The notes under the pieces were generated by a model. It did not search any database. It was not told where the DNA came from and worked only from the letters and a program-made list of their open reading frames with translations. This document shows, piece after piece, positions 54,685-64,000 of a DNA stretch of 64,000 nucleotides. Each line of letters opens with the position of its first letter. The first letter of the stretch is position 1. Source of the stretch: Pyrus communis (lineage: Eukaryota; Streptophyta; Magnoliopsida; Rosales; Rosaceae); the NCBI RefSeq assembly GCF_963583255.1, contig NW_026908883.1, forward strand, positions 682,001 to 746,000. The letters are read 5' to 3'. The translations under genes and the position numbers were made by a program.

Positions 54685-56859
54685 TGATAGGAGCATATTT
54701 AGGCGACTTAACTAGCTTATTCTTGTGCATTTGTGCTATTATTTCTTAGTTAATGTTGTATTACAACTCAATTTCGTGTGTTTGTAGGTCCTATGGGTTA
54801 AAGTATCAAGAAAGTGCATTTTGGTGCATTTTGGAGCTATTTTGGACACTAGGTGGTGAGCTTGCATGTGGGCTAACATGGATGGACGAATTTGGACTTC
54901 AAGAAGGTGGAAATGTGATAAGAAGAGGAAGGAACTAAGCTAAGGACAAAGTGGATAAGGAAGGAGCTCAAAAGAGGAAACCTTATCCAAAACATTATCT
55001 AAACATTATCCAACCTTATCCAACATTATCCAACATTATCCAATTATCCAAAACATTATCCAAACCTTATCTCATCTTATCTTATCCAAACCTTATCATG
55101 TCTTAATCCTAATTGCATGGGGACCTAAATGGATAATTCTAGAACCTATTTCTAGAAGCATCCTATTCTAGAAGGCCCAAATCTGCCACAAAACCTATTC
55201 TTTCTATAAGCCCTAGAAAAGTGGCGCCCCAATCCATTCTAGAAGGCTTTGGCTTGACTTCCAAGCCAAGCAACCCTCTCCCCTAAGTTAGGCGCACCTC
55301 CCTAGGCAAAATCCCTTTGGGATTCTGATTTCCAAGGCCTAATCCTTGTGGATTTGGGTATACAATTCGTTTTATAAAACTATGTGGGCCAAAAACCTCT
55401 TCCTAGGTGGATTTGACAACTCATGGCCGAATTCTAGGGCCCTAATCCACCAAATCTGCTAAGTAAACCCTAATCTAATAAACCCTAGGACTATATAAAC
55501 ATATTTTCAGCCACAAATTCGTACCACCCCCTTATGCTATTCAGAAACCCTTGTGCCGCACCTCCATTCTCCATTCTAAGCCTCCATAGACCTCCCTACA
55601 CATCCATACATCTCTGCCGCACCCTTCCCCACCATAATCAACCATCCTCCATCCCTCCAAACAAGAAAACACCATCCAAAACCACCAATTCCATCACCCA
55701 AACTTTGTGCCGCAACGAGGAGGAGGAAGAGGAGCCAATCTGTGCATCGAATTCATCTTGGATCGCTGAGCAATTAGGTGTATTCGTTCTTATGATTTCA
55801 ATGTTTAAATTCAATACTTTTTGTTGTGCAAGCATGAGGAACTAATCCCCCTTTTGGCTAGGGGGGAATTTCGAAACCATGGTTATATTTGCATGATGAT
55901 TTGATTACTTTCAGTTGTGATTTCATGAATGATGAATTCAATTTACTTATCTATTTTAATTAAAACTTGCTTATGTATATGAATTGAGAGTGCACGCTTG
56001 ATTTGCATGCATAAACATGATGCTAGGATATGAGGGAACTTCACCTAATCGTTGGGAACTCACATCCATGAGTAGTTAAGATTGTTGGTCGCAATTATGT
56101 TAAGTAAATTCTTGGCATAAGTATCATGCGCTTTCATAGTTACGAATGCCTCGTCAACACCTATGATTTCCATAGAACCTAATGATCTTTGATTGTCTTT
56201 CTATTATGCGCTTTCATATAGAAAACTTTTAAGGAATAATTTGATTGCAATGCGCTAATTCCATTCAATTCAATGACCTAAGGGAAATCTGATAGTTAAT
56301 TTAAGCGTACCTAATTAATTTGGGGTGTTGAGGTTCATAAATTCATCGAATAAGCAACTGGAGATTATTTTGTATGCAAATATGCCATGTGTGGAGAAAA
56401 ACCTCCTAGCCATCTCACCATCCATTTAATTCCACCAATTTCGTCAGAATCTGCCTATTTTACATATTTGTTTTGTTTGTTTGATTTTCGTCAAAAAACC
56501 AAATCCCCAAGTGTCTTAGAGTGTCTAATTGGTCCAAATATGTTTTAGATTGTGTTTTTTTAGAGTTTTGAGTCAAGTTAGAATCAATTTTCGTCCAAGT
56601 TTGTGTTTAGGCTCAAAACTGCCCAGATTGTGTTTTTAAGGCAGTTTTGAGTGTTTTTAGCCTATTTTGAGTTTTGTAAACGTGTTTGAGTCTTTTTAAG
56701 TGAGTTTAAGTGTTTTAAAGGTTAGTTTTATTTATTTGAGTCAATTTAGAGTGTTTAGCAAGCCCTCCTAATCCCCTGTGTAAGAACGATCCCTACTTAT
56801 TTATATGCTACAATTGTCAAAAGAGGGATAATTTGTGTGTTAAGTTAATTTTCGCATCA
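54685..56859 (+). mobile_element. S5: plus solo LTR of the E4 family
   Basis: TGATAGGAGCATATTTAGGC to TTTTCGCATCA, 2175 bp against 2173 in E4. Flanks are CATTA and CATTC, so the TSD has one mismatch. CTATATAAAC is at 55491-55500. It has diverged more from E4 than E4's LTRs have from each other. One U5 stem-loop is present near 56610. Confidence 0.9.
55491..55500 (+). promoter_or_regulatory. TATA box of S5
   Basis: CTATATAAAC after AATAAACCCTAGGA, identical to the E4 box. Confidence 0.68.
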
Positions 56860-57668
56860 CATTCCTCATACGTACAAAACAAAGAGAATTGAATTTAAAC
56901 ATTGAAATCAAAGAAACACCTAAACATTCCAACAACTCAAACTTGAATTGTATGAACGTTTAGGCCCTCTTATCTTTCTCTTCGTTGTAGCACATGGTCT
57001 AAGGATAGTTTGATGGTGTGAATGGTTTGGGGAGTGGTGGAGGAATGGAAGAGGAGTGGTGGAAATGGAAGGATGGTGTTTGGATTGTAAGGGAGACTCA
57101 CGGCACAAAGGGGGAAGTGTTTGTGGTATGTACAATGGAATGGAAGTGTTTGTGACTGAAATGTGTATGAATGAGTGTGAATGAGAATGAATGCAATGGA
57201 TGCTTATTTATAGGTGAAATGGGGGGAACATGACAGCTAGGAGGGAATGTGGCTGCATGTTTGAATGATTAAAGGATGCATGTGGGTTGGAATTGCATGT
57301 GCAATGAATATGTGGCTGCATGTGCAAGGGGACAATCTGAAAATGCAAGTGAAAGCATGTGTTGGCTGCAATGATGAAATGGATGGGAGTGCATGTGGCT
57401 TAATTAATTAAAGGGAGTGCATGTGCAATGTTTTAAAGGATGGAATGCATGTGAATATGATGGAAATCTGATGGGAACTTGATAGGAGCATATTCATGCG
57501 ACTTAAATGGCTTGTTCTCGTGCATTTACGTTATGTTTCTTTAGTTATTTTAGTCCTTTATGCTTCTTTTGTGTGTTTTCAGGTTCTAAGGGCAAAGTAT
57601 GCAAAAGGATGCCTTTTGGAGCCTTTTGGAGCAAATTAGAGATTGGAATGGATATCATATGCTTGGAG

Positions 57669-59930
57669 TGATGCGAGATTTATACGCACACAAATTAAAC
57701 CCTCTTTTTATCAATTGTAGTATATGTATAAGTAGGGATCGTTCTGGACCGGGGATTAGGAGGGAATGCAAATCTCTTGGAAACTGACTCAAAAACGTAA
57801 AATAAAGTTTAAAACACTAAACTAGACTCAAAGAATGCAAAATTAAAGTTTAAAACACTAAGACAAACCAAAAACTCAAAATGCTTTAAAAAAAACACAA
57901 ACTAAAATGATTTCTAACTAAATTGACATTAAAGTCAAGGGGGATTTAAGTTTATACGAAATTAAATTAAATGAACAAATTAAAACAGAATGTAAATATG
58001 GAATTGATGAAATGGAATGAATGGATGATAGAATAGCTAAGGGGTTCATCTCCATACATGTTACACTTGCATAATAAAAAGATTTCCAATTGCATTTCAA
58101 CAAATCATTAATTCTCAACGCCCCGGGTCAATTAGGTCCGCTTAAATTAACCGTCAAGTTTTCCTTAAGTTAATGAATTGGATGGGTTAGCGCAACGCAA
58201 TTCACAACATTCTCCAAAAGTCCTTTACATGAAAAGCACAATAAAGATACAATCAAAAATCATTAAGCATCATGAAAACTTTAAGTGTTGACGAGGCATT
58301 CGTTACTATGGAATACGCATGAAACTTATGCCAAGAATTCATTTAACGCGATTGTTTATAAGCAACCTCCACTACTTGTGAATATAAGTTCGTAACTATT
58401 AGGTGAAACTCACTTATATTCTAGCGTCATATTCATGCATGAAAATTAAGTGTACACTCTCAATAAACATACATAAATAAGTTATCAATCAAACGGTTAA
58501 ACAAATTGAACCACAACTTATGAAACGCAATTAGAAGTAATCAAATCAAAATGCAAGCATAAACATTTATTTCGAATCACCCCCTAGCTAAAGGGGGTTT
58601 TAGTTCCTCATTACGTTGAAATCAAAGAAACACCTAAACATTCCAACAACTCAAACTTGAATTGTATGAACGTTTAGGCACTCTTCTCTTCCATTCCTTA
58701 TACGTACAAAACAAAGAGAATTAAAATGAAACATTGAAATCAAAGAATCACCTAAACATTCCAACAACTCAAACTTGAATTGTATGAACGTTTAGGTCCT
58801 CTTCTCTTCCTCGTTGTTGTAGCACAAGGTCTAAGGTGAGGTTTGGGGGATTATGGAAATGTGGAATGGAGTGAGGAGTGATGGAAATGGAAAGATGGTT
58901 TTGGATTCTAAGGGGACTCACGGCAAAGAGAAGGAATGGAAGTGTTTGTGGTGTGTTGTGTATGAAATGAGATGATCTTGAATGAATGAATGCAAGGGTA
59001 TTTATAGGAGTAGTGGAGGGAACATATGGTTGTTTGTTTAAGATGCAAGTGGCTAATTAATGATGGAAAAGTATGTGATTTAAAGGATGCAAAGTGAATG
59101 AATCATGAATCATTGTGGATGAAAGGTGGAAGTGCATGTGTTGATGACTAGGTTAGTGGGTGGAAAATCTGAAATTGGCATATAGGAATGGGAGCTCACG
59201 GTTTGAATGTGTAAAGTGTGTGTGAATGCATGTGAAGATGCAATAAATAATGCATGTAGGGTTAGGAAATAATGAAGAAATGCATGTGAGATGTTTGGAA
59301 AGGAAATGGGAACCCACGGCAATGAAGTTGTTTTGTGTTGTGAATTATGATGAATGCATGTGAGTTAAAGAGGGAGAATGTGGTGAAATGATGAAGTAGG
59401 AAGGTGGAAATGCATGTGAGATGTTTGGAAAGGAATAAAGAATGAATGGTGGAAATGTGAGTGAATGATGTGCATGTGTGAGAATGCATGTGGAATTAAG
59501 AGGAGTATGGAAGTGAAATAAATGAATGATATGTTAAGTGATAAGTGAATGATATGTGGTGAGTGATAAGTGAATGGTTTGATAAGTGATAAATGAATTA
59601 GTTTAAAGGGCTAGGGTTTAAGTACATAGAATGGGCCTAAAATAGGTTGGTTTGTATGGCATAATGTGTTTGATTGGGCTAGAGCCATTGTTTTGTGTCT
59701 TCAAGTGCATACAAGGCCTTCAAATTCGTCCATCCTCTTGGCTCCATGGATAAGCTATCCAATCCATGCCCAAAAATGCTCCAAATGGCCTCAAAATGCA
59801 CTTTCTTGCTCCCTAGGCCCTTAGAACCTGAAAACACACAAAAGAAGCATAAAGGACTAAAATAACGAGAGAAACATAACGTAAATGCACGAGAACAAGC
59901 CATTTAAGTCGCATGAATATGCTCCTATCA
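57669..59930 (-). mobile_element. S6: minus solo LTR
   Basis: TGATGCGAGATTTATACG to ATATGCTCCTATCA, 2262 bp, TSD TGGAG at 57664-57668 and 59931-59935. TATTTATA is at 58999-59006. It shares with S4 the loss of the U5 stem-loop block, which suggests one subfamily. Confidence 0.94.
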
Positions 59931-60548
59931 TGGAGCCAAGAGGATGGACGAAATTGAAGGATTCCTCTTCCATTGCAGCCACATGCACATTCAATCATTC
60001 ACACCAAAACCTTGCACATGCTTTCCCATTTCATTATTCATTCACCTTGCAGCCACTCCACATGCATTTCTAGCTTTTCCTTTGCATTCCCCCTTTAATC
60101 AACACATGCATCCACTTACCAAGAAATCATTCATTCCACATGCACCCAAAACACCACCAGAAATCATCATTGCCGTGGGTACCTATCCCATTTCAGATTG
60201 TCATTCCACTTCATTGCACATGCATCTTCATAATTCAACACATGCATTCATTATTTATTTACTTTGCATCCTTTAATTTAATCACATGCACATTCAAACA
60301 AACACAATCATTCCAGCCATACCTTGCATTTTCAGATTGTTCCTCCATCATTGCACCACAATGCAGCCACATGCACTTGTTCCTCTAACATTTCAGCCAC
60401 TTGCACTCCCATTCTCTCCCAAAACCGTGCACATGCCTTCTCCTTGCATTTCCAGCCATTCCACATGCTATTTCAGCCACATGCACTCATAATCATTCAA
60501 CCAACATGTGCACATGCAACCTAGCTGTCATGTTCCCCCCATTTCACC

Positions 60549-60556
60549 TATAAATA
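60549..60556 (+). promoter_or_regulatory. TATA box of S7
   Basis: TATAAATA after CTAGCTGTCATGTTCCCCCC, as in S2. Confidence 0.7.
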
Positions 60557-60813
60557 CTCATTCATTCACACTCATTCAGACACAATTCATTTCACAACAG
60601 AAATTGGTCCCTTGGGGCCGTGCCCTTCACAAGTCCATCCATTCCATTCATAAACACTCATCCATTGCAGAAATGTAGACCATAAAACTCCCTTGTGCCG
60701 TGCTCTCCCTTACAATCCAAACACCATCCTTCCATTTCCACCACTCCCCAAACCATTCACACCATCAAACTATCCCTAGACCTTGTGCTACAACGAAGAG
60801 GAAGAGAAGAGTG

Positions 60814-60977
60814 CCTAAACGTTCATACAATTCAAGTTTGAGTTGTTGGAATGTTTAGGTGTTTCTTTGATTTCAATGTTTAAATTCAATACTCTTTGTT
60901 TTGTACGAATGAGGAATGGAAGAGAAGAGTGCCTAAACGTTCATACAATTCAAGTTTGAGTTGTTGGAATGTTTAGG
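60814..60977 (+). repeat. Two copies of the 46-nt hairpin in S7
   Basis: Copies at 60814-60859 and 60932-60977 with intact arms, separated by TCTTTGATTTCAATGTTT and the GAGGAATGGAAGAG phrase. Confidence 0.75.
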
Positions 60978-63276
60978 TGTTTCTTTGATTCTCTTTGTTT
61001 TGTACCATGAGGAACTAAACCCCCCTTTGGTTAGGGGGTGATTCGAATATATGTTTATGCTTGCATTTTGATTTGAATACTTCTAATTGCGTTTCATAAG
61101 TTGTGGATTCAATTCGTTTAACTGTTTGATTGATAACTTATTTATGTATGTTCATTGAGAGTGCACACTTAATTTTCATGCATGAATATGACGCTAGAAT
61201 ATAAGTGAGTTTCACCTAATCGTTATGAACTTATATTCACAAGTAGTGGAGGTTGCTTATAAACAATCGCGTTAAATAAATTCTTGGCATAAGTTTCATG
61301 CAATCCATAGTAACGAATGCCTCGTCAACACTTATAATTTTCATAGAGCATAATGATTCTTGCTTGTATCTCTTCTATGCATTCATGTTGAGGACTTGTG
61401 GGGAATGTTTTGAATTGTTGTATGCGCTAACCCATCCAATTCAATAACGTTAGGAAGATTTGAAGGTTAATTAGTGCATCACGGTTAACCCGGGGTGTTG
61501 AGTTTCATGGTTTATTGAAATGCAATTGGAAATCATTTTATTATGCAAGTATAACATGTATGGAGATGAACCCCTTAGCCATTCTATCATCCATTCATTC
61601 CATTCCATCAAATTCGTTTTACAATCTGTTTCGTTTATTAACTTGTTTTGTTATTTCAATTTTCGTATAAATCTAAATCCCCCTTTACTTTAATGTCCAA
61701 TTTAGTTAGAAATCAATTTAGTTTGAGCTTTTAAGTGTTTTGATTCATTTTATTTCCCAATTTCGTCCAAATTCACCAAAGTGCTCAAAACTGCCCAGAA
61801 AGTGATTTTAAGGCAGTTTTGAGTGTTTTGGGTGATGTTTGAGTCTTTTGGTTTGTTTTAATGTTCTAAGTGTTTAGTTTTGCATTCTTTGAGTTAGTTT
61901 AGTGTTTTATATGTGTTTTTACGTTCTTGAGTCAAGTTATTACTTAATTTCGTCCAAATTTGTGTTTGTGCTCAAATCTGCCCAGAAAGTGGTTTTTAGG
62001 CAGATTTGAGTGTGTTTGTGTTGTTTTGAGTCTTTTGGTTTGTCTTAGTGTTTTAAAGTTTAGTTTTGCATTCTTTGAGTCTAGTATAGTGTTTCATATT
62101 GTTATTTTACGTTTTTGAGTCAAATCCAAGTGGTTAACAATCCCTCCTAATCCCCGGTCCAGAACGATCCCTACTTATACTTATACTACAATTGACAAAA
62201 AGAGGGTTTAATTTGTGTGCGTATAAATCTCGCATCAGAACTCACGGCAAGGATGATTTCTGGTGGTGAATGGGTGTATGTTTGAATGATTAAAGGGACA
62301 TGTGGGTTGGAAATCATGAAGGAAATGCATGTGAGTGACAACTAGATATGTTGATGAATGCATGTGGAATGTTTGTGGTGAGTGAATGTGCACGGCAATG
62401 AGTGAATGTGGTGGTGAATGTGGCTGATTTGATTTATGGAAGATGCATGTGGATTAAAGGTGAGTGAATGATTATGGAATGCAATCTGAAATGGGAGATG
62501 GAATGGGATGCACGGCAATGATGGGTTGTTTTGTGTTGGTGGATGATTAAAAGTGCATGTGGGTGAATGTGTGGCTGCATGGGTGAATGATTATAAATGC
62601 ATGTGAATTGTGGCTGGAATGAAGGTGTTTTGCATGTGAATTAAAGAGTAAATGCATGTGAATTAATGAGTGAATGCATGTGCAATGACAGCTAGGTTGA
62701 ATATGCATGTGGAATGGCTGATTTATTTGAAGATGCATGTGCAATGAAGTGGAATGACAGCTAGGTTATGATGATGAATGCATGTGGCTGATTTATTTGA
62801 AGATGCATGTGCAATGAAGTGGAATGACAGCTAGGTTATGATGATGAATGCATGTGGCTGATTTAATTGAATAGGAAAGCATGTGGATTTAATGGTTTAA
62901 AGGGTGAATGCATGTGGATGCATGTGTTGATGAATGGGATTGTGGAGATGCACGGTTTTGGGAGAGAATGGTGTGAATGCATGGCATGATTGGGATTAGG
63001 AAAGGTTTAAATGTCCTAAAACTAAAGGGAACAAGGTTCCAACACTTTGGTCTTCAATTAGGTCTTCAATTTCGTCCAACACTTTGGCTCCAAGCATAAG
63101 CTATCCATCCTTAGCCCAAAAGTGCTCCAAAAGTCTCCAAAATGCATCTTTTTGCTCCTTTAGCCCTTTGGACCTACAAACACACGAAAATAGCTTAAAG
63201 TACTAAAATAACTAAAGAAACATAACGTAAATGCACGAGAACAAGCCATTTAAGTCGCATGAATATGCTCCTATCA

Positions 63277-63671
63277 TTTAGGTCCCAATCTGATTTGGAT
63301 AGGATAGAATAGGATAATGTTAGAGATAGGATAGGATAAGGTTTCTAGGATAGGATAAGATAAGGTTGGATAAGGTTCCTTGTTTCTTGCTTCTTCCTTA
63401 TCTTCATTGTATTAGGACTTCTTCCACCAGATTTGTAGCCTTTCCTAACTCTTCTAGTCTTCAATTTCGTCCATCCTCTTTGCTCCATGGTTAAGCTATC
63501 CAATCCATGCCCAAAAATGCTCCAAATAGCCTCAAAATGCACTTTATTGCTCCCTTTGCCATTAGAACCTAAAAACACACGAAAATACTTTAAAAGACTA
63601 AAACAACTATGAATTAATAACATAAATGCATGAAAACAAGCTAAGTAAGTTGCCTAAATATGCTCCTATCA
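63277..63671 (-). repeat. 5' end of a minus LTR with GATAAG repeats
   Basis: On the minus strand it starts TGATAGGAGCATATTTAGGC, then reads a U3 with many CTTATC and CCTATCC phrases. It resembles E4 LTRs at the end but differs inside. C inserted here, so its first five bases TTTAG are C's TSD. Confidence 0.75.
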
Positions 63672-64000
63672 CTTATCCAACCTTATCTTATCCTATGCTA
63701 GAAACCTTATCCTTTCCTAACTCTAACATTATCCTATCTTATCCTATCCAAATTAGGTTATGACTTAAACCTAGCTAATTAGAGGGAATTAATTACACAT
63801 TTAAACACCTATTTCAGTTTCTAGAAGCCGTATCCATTTGAATGCCGCATGAACAGCATTCCTTGAAGGTTTAGGAATTGCAATCCTTCTCCTACACTTA
63901 TATCATATATTCTTGTCCCTTTAGGTTTAGGAATCTGCCCTAAACATTCCTTCTAGAATTCCCTAAATCCTAGCCACACTACCTATTCCATTTCCCATTT
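63672..64000 (+). repeat. Part of a plus LTR with CTTATC repeats
   Basis: CTTATCCAACCTTATCTTATCC and following bases resemble the reverse complement of 63290-63380. It continues beyond the window and is the likely insertion target of the LTR to its left. No gene is visible. Confidence 0.6.

Larger units (their letters stand above)
57480..62237 (+). mobile_element. S7: plus solo LTR, split by S6
   Basis: Pieces 57480-57668 and 59936-62237 give 2491 bp from TGATAGGAGCATATTC to CTCGCATCA. TSD GAACT is at 57475-57479 and 62238-62242. TATAAATA is at 60549-60556, hairpins are at 60814-60859 and 60932-60977, and two U5 stem-loops are near 61790 and 61975. Confidence 0.94.
29902..63276 (-). mobile_element. 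C: minus-strand element with an antisense gene remnant
   Basis: The 3' LTR is 29902-32392 (left 0.9 kb missing), the internal region is 32393-36518, and the 5' LTR is in pieces 36519-37929, 54330-54684, 56865-57479 and 62243-63276 (about 3.4 kb in total). The gaps are insertions B, S5 and S7, with TSDs AATAC, CATT(A/C) and GAACT. Between PBS and the antisense gene, gag and pol are reduced to 14 codons. The flanking TSD on the right would be TTTAG (63277-63281); its partner was lost with the left end. LTR differences I noticed (about seven in 2.4 kb) make C older than E4 and B. Confidence 0.9.
36519..63276 (-). repeat. 5' LTR of C, in four pieces
   Basis: Pieces 36519-37929, 54330-54684, 56865-57479 and 62243-63276 join to about 3415 bp. 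The order and sequence match the intact part of its 3' LTR. TATTTATA at 57205-57212 is the minus-strand TATA box. A private 70-bp tandem duplication lies near 62716-62858. Confidence 0.88.

Overview
This window is plant nuclear DNA. I read it as one dense nest of related Ty3/gypsy-type LTR retrotransposons. I see no host gene, tRNA, rRNA, CRISPR array or bacterial feature. A plant source is indicated by primer-binding sites of 18 nt (TGGCGCCGTTGCCGGGGA) complementary to the 3' end of plant tRNA-Asp, by a Gag-protease of the Athila/Tat kind (zinc knuckle, DLGAS protease site), by polypurine tracts of the form AAGTGTGGGGG, and by plant-type TATA boxes in the LTRs. A eudicot is likely. A rosaceous plant is only a guess from remembered resemblance.

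All LTRs start TGATAGGAGCATAT and end (T/C)GCATCA or a variant. They fall into two classes: a 2.2-kb class (element E4 and relatives) and a 2.3-3.4-kb class whose U3 is packed with CACATGCA. Boundaries were set from these termini and from matching 5-bp target-site duplications (TSDs).

Layout. 1-4528: 3' part of plus element E1, inserted in the 3' LTR of minus fragment E2 (4529-5330). 5331-6078: plus LTR tail. 6079-7106: minus LTR part. 7107-29901: E5, a plus deletion derivative. Its 3' LTR (9937-29901) is split by S1, a minus solo LTR at 9951-21521 that itself holds the complete minus element E4 at 12345-21509, by S2 (plus solo LTR, 22050-24852) and by S3 (minus solo LTR, 26748-29110). 29902-63276: C, a minus element. 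Its 5' LTR is split by B (plus, 37930-54324), S5 (plus solo, 54685-56859) and S7 (plus solo, 57480-62237, which holds minus solo S6 at 57669-59930). B's 5' LTR holds S4 (minus solo, 40088-42581). 63277-64000: two further LTR pieces in opposite orientation.

Coding content is small. E4 has gag-protease with one in-frame TAA and perhaps a short reverse-transcriptase remnant. B has a 379-codon gag/pol-derived open frame that has lost capsid, zinc knuckle and protease. B and C also carry an antisense gene (aORF) for a coiled-coil protein with its own promoter-like region: intact in B, broken by one stop in C. No reverse transcriptase or integrase is complete, so every element here must be non-autonomous.

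The most notable points are a tandem duplication of about 13.9 kb (35477-49337) whose second copy seems to have collapsed to a solo LTR, the antisense gene, RNA hairpins conserved in the LTR leader (one with a compensatory base change), seed-type RY motif arrays in U3, three evenly spaced polypurine tracts per element, and the fact that all 14 nesting events I can trace lie in LTRs and none in internal regions.
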